From Curtobacterium luteum (lineage in GTDB: Bacteria > Actinomycetota > Actinomycetes > Actinomycetales > Microbacteriaceae): a stretch of DNA of 64,000 bases. The notes beneath the pieces are model-generated. The model saw only the letters and a program-made list of their open reading frames with translations. It was not told the origin of the DNA and did no database searches. Every line of letters begins with the position of its first letter. Position 1 is the first letter of the stretch. Positions 27,374 through 34,339 of the stretch are shown here, piece after piece. The stretch spans positions 1 through 64,000 of the forward strand of contig NZ_BMOI01000011.1 of assembly GCF_014646995.1 (NCBI RefSeq), written 5' to 3'. A program made the translations under genes and the position numbers.

Positions 27374-28264
27374 TCAGGCGGCGCCGAGCGCTTCCAGTTC
27401 CGCGACGGCGTCGGCAGGGAGATCGAACGCCGCCGAGGCGATGTTCTCGTGCAGGTGCTCGACCGACGACGTCCCCGCGATGAGCAGGATGTTCGGCGAC
27501 CGCTTGAGCAGCCACGAGAGCGCCACCGTCAGCCGCGACACGTGCAACCGCTCCGCGACGGCGTCGAGCGTGGCGTACTCGATCGGCGAGAAGCCGCCCA
27601 GCGGGAAGTACGGCACGTAGGCGATGCCCTGCTCCGCCGTCGCCTCCACGAGTGCTTCGTCCTCGCGACGGGCCACGTTGAACATGTTCTGCACGCACAC
27701 GACCGGTGCGATGCCCTGCGCCTCCGCGAGCTGTTCGGCCGTCACCGTCGAGAGGCCCAGGTGCCGGATGAGTCCCTGCTGTTGCAGCTCGGCGAGGGCC
27801 TCGAACTGCGGTGCGAGGCTGCCCGGCTCCGGAGCGTCGAACCCGCCGACCCGCAGGTTGACGACCTCCAAATGCTCCAGCCCGAGGGTCCGGAGGTTGT
27901 CGTGCACCTGCTCCACCAGTTGCTCGGGCTGGCGCGCCTGCGGCCACCGCCCCTTGCCATCGCGGCGCGTCCCGACCTTCGTCACGATGTGCAGGTCGTC
28001 CGGGTACGGGTGGAGTGCCTCGCGGATGAGCTCGTTCGTCACGTGCGGGCCGTAGAAGTCCGCGGTGTCGATGTGGGTGATGCCGGCGTCCGCCACCGCT
28101 CGGAGGACCCGGACGGCTTCGTCGTGGTCTTTCGGCGGGCCGAACACGTTCGGTCCGGCGAGCTGCATCGCGCCGTAGCCGAAGCGAGTCAGCTCGAGGT
28201 CGTCGGCGAGGCGGTAGGTGCCGCCCGGGAGGGTGGGGCTGTCGGCGTTGGTCCGGTCGGTCAT
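27374..28264 (-). CDS. Aldo/keto reductase
   Basis: A 296-residue NADPH-dependent oxidoreductase. The catalytic Asp and Tyr are in HIDTADFYGP (about residues 66-75), Lys in IVTKVG, and the remaining strands match the family (VVCVQNMFNVARR, GIAYVPYFPLGGFSP, SPNILLIAGTSSVEHLHEN). Substrate unknown. The product is a close paralogue of the truncated aldo/keto reductase at 38932-39579, in the same orientation, on the other side of the type VII secretion region. It converges on recQ. Confidence 0.92.
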   Translation of the reverse strand: MTDRTNADSPTLPGGTYRLADDLELTRFGYGAMQLAGPNVFGPPKDHDEAVRVLRAVADAGITHIDTADFYGPHVTNELIREALHPYPDDLHIVTKVGTRRDGKGRWPQARQPEQLVEQVHDNLRTLGLEHLEVVNLRVGGFDAPEPGSLAPQFEALAELQQQGLIRHLGLSTVTAEQLAEAQGIAPVVCVQNMFNVARREDEALVEATAEQGIAYVPYFPLGGFSPIEYATLDAVAERLHVSRLTVALSWLLKRSPNILLIAGTSSVEHLHENIASAAFDLPADAVAELEALGAA

Positions 28265-28339
28265 GGTCCGAGGATGCGCTGCGATGCCCCGTGCCAGCCG
28301 AGGCCGGTGTCCCCCGAGACGACGGGGTGCCTGCGGTGG

Positions 28340-28657
28340 TCAGCGGACGGCGCCGAAGGCCCACAGGACGATGACGACCAGGAGGACCACCTGAGCGATG
28401 CACCAGATCTCCGCGATACACACGACGACCCACACCACGCGGTAGGCGGGCCAGGTCCTGACCAAGCAGACGATGGTGCAGATGTTCAGGCCGACGATCG
28501 CGGTGACGCAGAAGAAGAACACGGCGAAGCCACCGGACCAGCCGAAGGGCAGGGCGCCTCCATAACGAGTGAACAGGGTGACGGCCAGGTTCGCGGCGCC
28601 GAACGCGATGAGCGAGCGGCGGGAGGGCTTGGCTGTCGTTGCGGGCGTCCGATGCAT
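28340..28657 (-). CDS. Small membrane protein of unknown function
   Basis: A 105-residue protein with three hydrophobic segments (LIAFGAANLAVTLF, GGFAVFFFCVTAIVGLNICT and VVWVVVCIAEIWCIAQVVLL) and a basic N-terminus. No family recognised. It is the last gene before the type VII region in the minus-strand direction and overlaps nothing. The longer frame to 28738 is rejected in favour of ATG 28657 (MHRTPATTAKP). Confidence 0.6.
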   Translation of the reverse strand: MHRTPATTAKPSRRSLIAFGAANLAVTLFTRYGGALPFGWSGGFAVFFFCVTAIVGLNICTIVCLVRTWPAYRVVWVVVCIAEIWCIAQVVLLVVIVLWAFGAVR

Positions 28658-28692
28658 TGCGTTGGCCTCGTTCGGTCGTTCCGGGCATCGGG

Positions 28693-29184
28693 TCAGTACT
28701 CGGCAGGTGGCCGGAAATCGTCCGGCACCCGGATGCAAGGGGACGCCGAATCGATGTCGATCACGGTGCCGCCGTCGAAGACGGTGACCAGGAGCTGCAC
28801 ACCAGCCGAATCGATGAGCTCGTAACGCGGGCGGCCGGTCAGAAGGCGATCCTGGCTGACGGTGAACCCGTGCGCTTCAGCGGAACGCGCCAGGTCTTGC
28901 TGCGCTGCACTGCCGAAGACCCCGCGCTTCAGCCGTGCCGTGACGGCACCCGACCACTGGTACCCGTTCGAACAGCTGAGCAGAGTGCCGCGCTCCAGCT
29001 GTTCAGTACGGGCGACGCCCTCGTCCGGCAGGAGCGCGATCGCCTTCGATTCGGCGATCTGCGTCATACGCTTCGCTGCCGCGAGTCGAGTGTCCGGATC
29101 GGTCGAGAGATCCTCGTTGGACGCGCATGCCCCGAGGAGGAGGACGGCGACGGTGAGTAGCGCTCCCGCGCAGAGGAACCTCAT
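28693..29184 (-). CDS. Lipoprotein of unknown function in the type VII region
   Basis: A 163-residue lipoprotein; signal FLCAGALLTVAVLLLGAC with lipobox Cys20. The mature part has a Cys-containing TLLSCSNGYQWSG and GTVIDIDSASPCIRV near the end, suggesting a disulfide. It is not obviously similar to the two paralogous lipoproteins upstream. Size, location and anchoring would fit another immunity protein, but this is only inference. ATG 29184 is preferred (AAGAAG upstream); ATGs at 29202 and 29205 are alternatives. Confidence 0.65.
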   Translation of the reverse strand: MRFLCAGALLTVAVLLLGACASNEDLSTDPDTRLAAAKRMTQIAESKAIALLPDEGVARTEQLERGTLLSCSNGYQWSGAVTARLKRGVFGSAAQQDLARSAEAHGFTVSQDRLLTGRPRYELIDSAGVQLLVTVFDGGTVIDIDSASPCIRVPDDFRPPAEY

Positions 29185-29523
29185 GACACTGCTTCTTTTC
29201 ATCATGCGCGACAGTCGAGGCTCAATAGCGGCGCGGAAGATCGAAGTCATCCGGCAGCGTGAAGCACGGAGAGGCAGCGTCGATGAGGAGCGCAGGCAAA
29301 GATCTTCGCATGAGTCTCCCCATCGTGGACGTAAGTGTGACGTGTCGCAGTTTGTTCGGCATTGATCAACTGCACCGCTTTCGATCGGAGAGGACTCAGT
29401 AAGATCCAGCCGGAACGAAGTCATCGGAAAACGTCATGCACTTGGAGAAAGAGGTCACCGCAATCGACGCGCCGCCGTCTCGTGAACTCAAGACGACCGC
29501 GCCGTCTTGATCTCAAACGAAGG
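29185..29523. other. 339-bp gap, lower G+C, no gene seen
   Basis: No reading frame here matches the neighbouring effector or lipoproteins on either strand. Base composition is visibly lower in G+C (about 55-58 percent by eye) than the flanks. It may be degraded sequence from earlier cassettes; nothing definite can be supported. Confidence 0.5.
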
Positions 29524-30075
29524 TCAGCCGCGGTTCTCCCCCACCGTTCGTGTCTGTTCCGAGTCTCCAATCGTGGAAGGCATCCGACGACTGTAGGGCG
29601 GAGCTTCAGCAGGCCAATCGCCGAACCGATCCTCGAGAAGTCGAGACGACACGTTCGCGAGATTTTTCTCTGGAAGCGGCTGCCCATCTTCCACCCACCC
29701 ATCTTTCTCCAGCATTCGGCCAAGGTCGATGACCGAATTGCCCTCGATACCGACACTCACCCCGGCTGCAAGCTCCCTGCTCGCGCGAAGTGACCAGCCA
29801 GTCTGCAGGATGAAGGCGAGGTCAGCATCCGTGAGTCGTGCACTCGGTCTCATCTCGAGAATGATCAAAGCTCTATTGGAGTTGGTGATGGTCATGCCAG
29901 ATGTGTTCTTCGTGATTGCCACTTTGGCGGATTCGACTCCGGAGAGTGAGCGGAGGTGGCGCTCGGCACTCTCGGTGTCTTGACCTTTCGCCGACGCACT
30001 GCAGCCGGCCATCAGCCCGCAGGCGAGTACAAGCACCCCGGCGCGTAGCAGTAGTTTCGCGTTACTTCTGCTCAT
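29524..30075 (-). CDS. Orphan immunity-type lipoprotein, paralogue of 30437-30946
   Basis: A 183-residue lipoprotein with signal LLRAGVLVLACGLMAGC (lipobox Cys25). It resembles the lipoprotein at 30437-30946: both have a cysteine at 25, a central pattern LQTGWSLRASRELAAGVSV versus LAQVGWSINEVEPDTGIFV, then KDGW/TNGW, and end with RFGDWPAEAP versus RFGNWPGPAP. AAGGTGG precedes ATG 30075, and the gene overlaps the dead effector tail at 30062-30355 by 14 bases, the same order as in the intact effector-lipoprotein pair. It is probably an orphan immunity gene kept after loss of its toxin. Confidence 0.7.
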   Translation of the reverse strand: MSRSNAKLLLRAGVLVLACGLMAGCSASAKGQDTESAERHLRSLSGVESAKVAITKNTSGMTITNSNRALIILEMRPSARLTDADLAFILQTGWSLRASRELAAGVSVGIEGNSVIDLGRMLEKDGWVEDGQPLPEKNLANVSSRLLEDRFGDWPAEAPPYSRRMPSTIGDSEQTRTVGENRG

Positions 30076-30355
30076 CACGTACCACCTTGTAGTCCTGTAT
30101 CGTCTGCTTACCGTCTAAAGAATCGGCCGCGCCGGACCGAATATTTGATTCGCTGTCCCGGGACGCCCGGATCGCACAACGAGAAGCGTCGTCAGCAGTT
30201 GCGAAGGCCTCCTGACCGCCGTGGCCATGACGTGCGGATGCAGCACCTGACACCGTCGTTTAGCCGGGCCTGTTCGACTTGCTCACTCCATCGAGCCGAG
30301 CCATTGAGCCTTCCCTCGATTCGTAGGACGCGGACTCTCAACTCGGAGGGTCATC
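30062..30355 (-). pseudogene. Dead C-terminal tail of a second lipase-like effector
   Basis: Read in one minus-strand frame with two stop codons, this stretch aligns with the C-terminus of the effector at 30946-32466 from about residue 412 to the end. Shared pieces include Y/F-ES, A-x-LDG, TTVSG, ADDASRCAIRAS against AHDANRYAVMAS, and the ending DYKVVR against DYQVQR. Trp441 is a stop, Thr417 is a stop, and the catalytic Asp427 and His464 are Gly and Asp. A 63-codon frame (30062-30253) remains open but lacks a domain of its own. Confidence 0.75.
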
Positions 30356-30436
30356 GAAGCAGTCGACGTGATCAAAGCCGACGTCACGCGGATTGCGCCC
30401 GTCCCGGAGACCGATCGGCGCGCCGGCCGTCACAAC

Positions 30437-30946
30437 CTAAGGCTTTGGCGCTGGTCCAGGCCAGTTACCGAAGCGCTGACTTACCGCCGCTTTCGGAAGC
30501 ACGACGAGCTGCTTCAAGCCGTCCGTAGCGGACGAATAGGTTGCCGTGGTCCAACCATTCGTCTGTGCAACCTTCCCGATGATCGGCTGCGGCGTGAAGC
30601 GGATCCGCACGAATATGCCGGTATCTGGTTCAACTTCATTGATCGACCAACCGACCTGTGCCAAGTAGTCAATGACTTGTGGTATCTGCGCCTCGTCAGA
30701 CACCGTAGCCTCAACGGTGATCAGGCTCCGCTTGCTCGCACCCGAATAACTCGTGTCTACCTCGATACCAGTGTCCCGTAACCCGGATTTGTGAGCGAGT
30801 TCTTCCTTTGCACTCGACAGGGACTGCCCGCCACTCGCGGTATGCTGCGGCTCATCTGAATGGTTCATCGCGCAGCCTCCTGCCAACATCACCAACACAA
30901 TTGAAACGGCCAGCGCCGAAAAGATCGCGTTCCTGCGTCGCACCAT
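30437..30946 (-). CDS. Lipoprotein, candidate immunity to the adjacent lipase effector
   Basis: A 169-residue lipoprotein; signal FSALAVSIVLVMLAGGC (lipobox Cys25). It starts exactly at the effector stop: GTGATG overlaps TGA by one to four bases, with GAGG upstream, so it is translated coupled to the effector. Lipoprotein immunity is known for a type VII lipase toxin in Staphylococcus; here the role is inferred from gene order, anchoring outside the membrane, and the presence of a paralogue next to a decayed effector. The protein family itself is unrecognised. Confidence 0.7.
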   Translation of the reverse strand: MVRRRNAIFSALAVSIVLVMLAGGCAMNHSDEPQHTASGGQSLSSAKEELAHKSGLRDTGIEVDTSYSGASKRSLITVEATVSDEAQIPQVIDYLAQVGWSINEVEPDTGIFVRIRFTPQPIIGKVAQTNGWTTATYSSATDGLKQLVVLPKAAVSQRFGNWPGPAPKP

Positions 30947-32466
30947 CACTGCCTCTGCACCTGGTAGTCCGTGACCGTCGTCGTCTTCCCACGCCCACCG
31001 AGAAACTGCCCGATAGCCGCGTCATTATTTACCGCCGGATCTTGCGATGCCATCACAGCATACCGGTTGGCATCGTGAGCATTTGCGACGGTCGGTGGAT
31101 CAGTCTCGCCGAGTTTGCTCGGTGCCATCCCCGAGACGGTCGTCCATTGATCTGGGTTCGCAGTGCCATCGAGCGGCGCAATCGGGTCTGACGTCGACTC
31201 GAACGCGGTGACCCGGGTGGAGGTCGGGATATCCATCGCACCAATGGGCGATCCCGCGGTCACGACCTGCTGAACATTGTACCCGTGAGGATCTGCCGCG
31301 ATCGCTCCGGCCGTGATACCGCCGAGACTGAATCCGGTCATCATCACCGGCTCATCCGTGATTCCTGCTTTCTTCATCGCTTCGAAGACTGCAGTGGAGA
31401 GCGCAGTGTCGGTACCGTAGCGCATGGCATGCACGTCAGAGGTGAGATCGTTCGGGATAGCGCCTGCATCTGGGTCCCAACTCTGCGTACTCGGCACCTG
31501 GACCGTGTAGCGCACTACGCCATCCTCACCGACGACTCTTATGATCCGAATGTTACCGAAGTCCTGCTGGCCCATCAGATCGATCTGACTTGAACTAGCA
31601 AAGAGCGAAGCGACGTCGGTCGGAACAACATTGCCGTGAGCATCAGCGCGGAGCTCGAGTCCTGTCTGGGCCACGCTGTCACCAAACGCGGTCTCGCGCC
31701 GACGGTCGAGCTGGTGCTCACTGATGGCATCGTCAACGAATCGTGGGGTGCCATCTTCGAACAATCCGAAACGGTTCCCGTCGGCGATGAGCGTCGCGAG
31801 CAAGTTGTCATAGCTTCCGAAGCGACGAAGATCGCCCAGAGCCGACTGCTCGACACCGGCGATCTTCGGACTCAGACCGGGGAGCGCCGCCGCGAAGTTC
31901 TTATCGAAATTGGCTGCAGTTGCGGACGCGAAGACGGCGAGTTGCTCTGGCAAGGTTCCTTCGGACTGCACCGCAGTCAGCCACGCTTCGGCGATGGACT
32001 TGAGTGCGACGCGCGCGACGTCCGTCACCAAACCGCTGGCGATAGCTTCGTGCGCGAGTGCCACGATGGCGATCGATCCGTAGGTCGCAGTCTTCACGGC
32101 GAGGCCGACGACCGTCGTTGCCTCGCCGAGCGTCCATTCAGTTATGGTCGCTCCGAATTTGAGCGTAGCCGCAGAGGCAGCAAGCCCGGCCTCCGCCGCC
32201 AGATACACCTTCGACAGCGACGCCGTAATGAGCACCAATGCCTCGGTTGAGACCACGGTGAGTCCCAGCTGCGCTGACGCGTTCAGCACCGCTCCCTCGG
32301 CAGCCGCCGCGGTGCCCGGCGAGAGGATCGCCGACGCGAGGAGATCGCCGTCCACCGACAGCGCCCCGATCTTCGGGATGAGCGGCGCCGCAAACGAGTT
32401 GAGGTTCTTGATGGCCGTTGACATCCGGTCGATCTCAGCGAAGTCGACCTTGATCCCGTCAGACAT
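30946..32466 (-). CDS. Type VII secretion effector with C-terminal alpha/beta lipase domain
   Basis: A 506-residue protein without a signal peptide. Residues 1-220 are Ala-rich and helical (start MSDGIKVDFAEIDRMSTAIK), the kind of N-terminus that pairs with WXG-like partners. From about 300 the fold is an alpha/beta hydrolase: nucleophile Ser380 in GFSLGG, Asp427 in STSDPIAPLDG, His464 in ANAHDANRY. It overlaps the EspG-like gene by 8 bases and the lipoprotein gene downstream by 1-4 bases. The likely role is a secreted phospholipase/lipase toxin, an inference from domain order and context. G+C is lower than in core genes. Confidence 0.75.
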   Translation of the reverse strand: MSDGIKVDFAEIDRMSTAIKNLNSFAAPLIPKIGALSVDGDLLASAILSPGTAAAAEGAVLNASAQLGLTVVSTEALVLITASLSKVYLAAEAGLAASAATLKFGATITEWTLGEATTVVGLAVKTATYGSIAIVALAHEAIASGLVTDVARVALKSIAEAWLTAVQSEGTLPEQLAVFASATAANFDKNFAAALPGLSPKIAGVEQSALGDLRRFGSYDNLLATLIADGNRFGLFEDGTPRFVDDAISEHQLDRRRETAFGDSVAQTGLELRADAHGNVVPTDVASLFASSSQIDLMGQQDFGNIRIIRVVGEDGVVRYTVQVPSTQSWDPDAGAIPNDLTSDVHAMRYGTDTALSTAVFEAMKKAGITDEPVMMTGFSLGGITAGAIAADPHGYNVQQVVTAGSPIGAMDIPTSTRVTAFESTSDPIAPLDGTANPDQWTTVSGMAPSKLGETDPPTVANAHDANRYAVMASQDPAVNNDAAIGQFLGGRGKTTTVTDYQVQRQ

Positions 32467-33313
32467 CGCGTTCCTTGATTAGACCGGCTATGAGGCCGAG
32501 CAGTTCCGTCCCGATCTCGTCCTGGGTCTGCGCCGTGACGGTGACCGTCCCGGCGTCGGTGATGAGTTCCGGCGTCACTTCCTGCCCGCGCGCATCGCTA
32601 CGGAGCCCGACGCTCATCCGGAGCCAGCCGTTCGCCGTCCCGAACCAGTCGGCGACGAAGACCGCGCCCAGTTCGGCGGTGAACGCCTTCACACGGAAAC
32701 CGTGCTGGACCGGGTGGGCGAGACCGCGGAACAGTTCTACTGCGTCGGCTGGCACGTGCAGCTCGTTGACGACTGCAGCGAGCACCGCAGGATCGCGTCG
32801 GGCGGCAGCGTCGACCACTGCTTGTGAGGCAACGGTGCTGATCGTCGCTGAGCCCGTGATCTGCCACACGACCTCGAGGTGCGGGATGAGACCGGCAAGC
32901 GTCGACCATGCCTGGTCGATGACAGTTCCCTGCACGGTGGCCCGGCCGTCGTGCTCGCCGGTGCTCGTCCGCACGGTGAGGTGCGAGGCCGCAGACTTCT
33001 CGATGACCGTGGAGTGGGCAATCGCACCGCCCGGATGCCATGCACTGACCTGGACGACGATCGAGGCGGCGTTCTGCAACGCGAGCGTGAGCAGGAAGGA
33101 CCGGTCGAGCGCGTCGGCCCACGAGGCGACCCCGGCCACCGGTTCACGGACGAGCATCCCACGTTCGAGGAGTGGGTCAACGGGAACCTCGGCGGGAGCG
33201 CCATCAGGCACGAAGGACGGCAGGACCAGGCCGGGCAGGTGCTCGCGCACTGCTCGGAGCTCGTCGATCGACAGCTCCCAGTCGACGACGTCGGTCGAGG
33301 GCGCGGCGCTCAT
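32459..33313 (-). CDS. EspG-like type VII secretion chaperone
   Basis: A 284-residue protein whose length, beta-rich middle (ATVQGTVIDQAWSTLAG, GFRVKAFTAELGAVFVADWF) and closing helical tail fit the EspG fold that holds WXG/PE-PPE-type substrates before export. Sequence similarity is not direct, so the call rests on fold-like pattern and position: it lies between a helical WXG-like protein and the effector, overlapping both (ATGA junction with the gene before, 8 bp with the effector). Confidence 0.6.
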   Translation of the reverse strand: MSAAPSTDVVDWELSIDELRAVREHLPGLVLPSFVPDGAPAEVPVDPLLERGMLVREPVAGVASWADALDRSFLLTLALQNAASIVVQVSAWHPGGAIAHSTVIEKSAASHLTVRTSTGEHDGRATVQGTVIDQAWSTLAGLIPHLEVVWQITGSATISTVASQAVVDAAARRDPAVLAAVVNELHVPADAVELFRGLAHPVQHGFRVKAFTAELGAVFVADWFGTANGWLRMSVGLRSDARGQEVTPELITDAGTVTVTAQTQDEIGTELLGLIAGLIKERDV

Positions 33314-33873
33314 CCGACGCCGTTCCGGACGGCGGCACCGCGGACGTCGATCCAGTCCTTCGACCCCGAGGCCGGCGGTGCGGGGACTTGCGCGATGAAA
33401 GCGCGGGCGCTCGCGACCTGCCCGTCCGACACGATCTGACCGCCGAGCTCGTGCACCGAGACACGGACCTCGTCGGGCTTGCCTGATACGGCAGCTCCGA
33501 TGACGTTCATCAGTCCGTCCACCGCGTGGCTCGCCACGTCCTTGACAGTGTTGACGACGTTGGCGACCAGGTTCGATGCCTGGTTCCAGAGGTCGCGCGC
33601 CACGCGTTCGGCTTCGGCGATCTGTGCTTTGACGGCGTCGACGGCCTTGGCATGCGATTCGAGCGCGGCTGCGGCTTCGTCGAGCAACTGCGCCTTCTTG
33701 CCGAGGTCGGCGCCGGCGTCCTGCACCCGAGCGCGCACGGCGTCAGCCGCCTTGGACGACGACGCCAGGCCTCCGGCTTGCGTCACGAGCGCAGATGCGC
33801 GGGACCGGAGTCCGTCGGCGTCATCGCGCAAGGAACGGGCCTTCGCCCGCAACTGAGACATCTCCCCGTACAT
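33310..33873 (-). CDS. Helical WXG-like secretion partner
   Basis: A 187-residue protein, almost entirely helical to about 125 (RAKARSLRDDADGLRSRAS, AQLLDEAAAALESHAKAVDA) with a turn around DLWNQ (94-98), then a short C-terminal segment HELGGQIVSDGQVASARAFI. It resembles longer WXG/LXG-type proteins of type VII loci, which pair with effectors. GGGGGAG lies just upstream of ATG 33873; its stop overlaps the EspG-like start by four bases. An in-frame extension to 33903 is rejected. Confidence 0.65.
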   Translation of the reverse strand: MYGEMSQLRAKARSLRDDADGLRSRASALVTQAGGLASSSKAADAVRARVQDAGADLGKKAQLLDEAAAALESHAKAVDAVKAQIAEAERVARDLWNQASNLVANVVNTVKDVASHAVDGLMNVIGAAVSGKPDEVRVSVHELGGQIVSDGQVASARAFIAQVPAPPASGSKDWIDVRGAAVRNGVG

Positions 33874-33889
33874 GTTCTCCCCCGTGGAT

Positions 33890-33923
33890 GGGCCGGCCGG
33901 CACCGCTCGGAGCCGGCCGGCCC
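33890..33923 (-). terminator. 12-bp hairpin downstream of the WXG100 gene
   Basis: GGGCCGGCCGGC (33890-33901) and its exact complement (33912-33923) form a 12-bp GC stem with a 10-base loop, 16 bases after the WXG100 stop and before the helical partner gene. It may partly terminate or stabilise the WXG100 mRNA. Confidence 0.55.
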
Positions 33924-33939
33924 GTCATGGTCCGTCCGC

Positions 33940-34236
33940 TCAGCGCCCGAGCTTCGACGCCAGCTGCTGGTCGACGTCGCCCAGCGTCTGCGCGGTCGTC
34001 CGGAGGAACTGCGCGAGGTCGTTGAGCCCGCCGATCGTGTTCTGCGCCCCGTTCGTGAAGCGCTGGTACGCCTCGTTGTAGGCACCCGACGAACGGTCCG
34101 TCTGGAACCCCGCCTGTGTCAGCGCCGCGATCTGCGACTGCAGCTTCGAGAGCGTCGCGTTGATCTCGTCACGCCCGGCGACGAGTCGGTCGGCGTTGCT
34201 GTTGAGCTCCTGGTAGGAGACGTTGATGTTGGCCAC
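33940..34236 (-). CDS. WXG100-family protein lacking the WXG motif
   Basis: A 98-residue helical hairpin of the size and layout of ESAT-6/WXG100 substrates (MANINVSYQELNSNADRL, then YNEAYQRFTNGAQNTI). The central Trp-x-Gly is FQT at 44-46 in GFQTDRSSG, so this is a divergent member. Such proteins are exported by the EccC ATPase as dimers or partners of effectors. GTG 34236 has a GAAGGGG ribosome-binding site; upstream lies a long hairpin. Confidence 0.75.
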   Translation of the reverse strand: MANINVSYQELNSNADRLVAGRDEINATLSKLQSQIAALTQAGFQTDRSSGAYNEAYQRFTNGAQNTIGGLNDLAQFLRTTAQTLGDVDQQLASKLGR

Positions 34237-34250
34237 GTTGCACCCCTTCA

Positions 34251-34293
34251 CGGTGGTCGGTGTCGCCAGCCCCTCCGGCGACTCCGACCACCG
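34251..34293 (-). promoter_or_regulatory. 17-bp hairpin and -10 box in the leader of the WXG100 gene
   Basis: Arm 34251-34267 (CGGTGGTCGGTGTCGCC) pairs with 34277-34293 with one mismatch around a 9-base loop. The foot of the hairpin is just upstream of the ribosome-binding site. A -10-like TACGGT (34290-34295) overlaps the far arm. The element may uncouple WXG100 expression from the EccC gene or stabilise its mRNA. Confidence 0.5.
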
Positions 34294-34339
34294 TAACACC
34301 AACTGAAATTTCCTCGCGCACGCTATGTCTAGCCCCCCG

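Noticed and set aside
29185-29424. 73-codon N-terminal extension of the lipoprotein at 28693-29184
   Set aside because: The extension would bury the signal peptide and lipobox; ATG 29184 (or 29202) gives a normal lipoprotein.
30062-30253. 63-codon frame as an independent small gene
   Set aside because: Its codons align with the effector C-terminus and similarity continues upstream through two stop codons, so it is a remnant.
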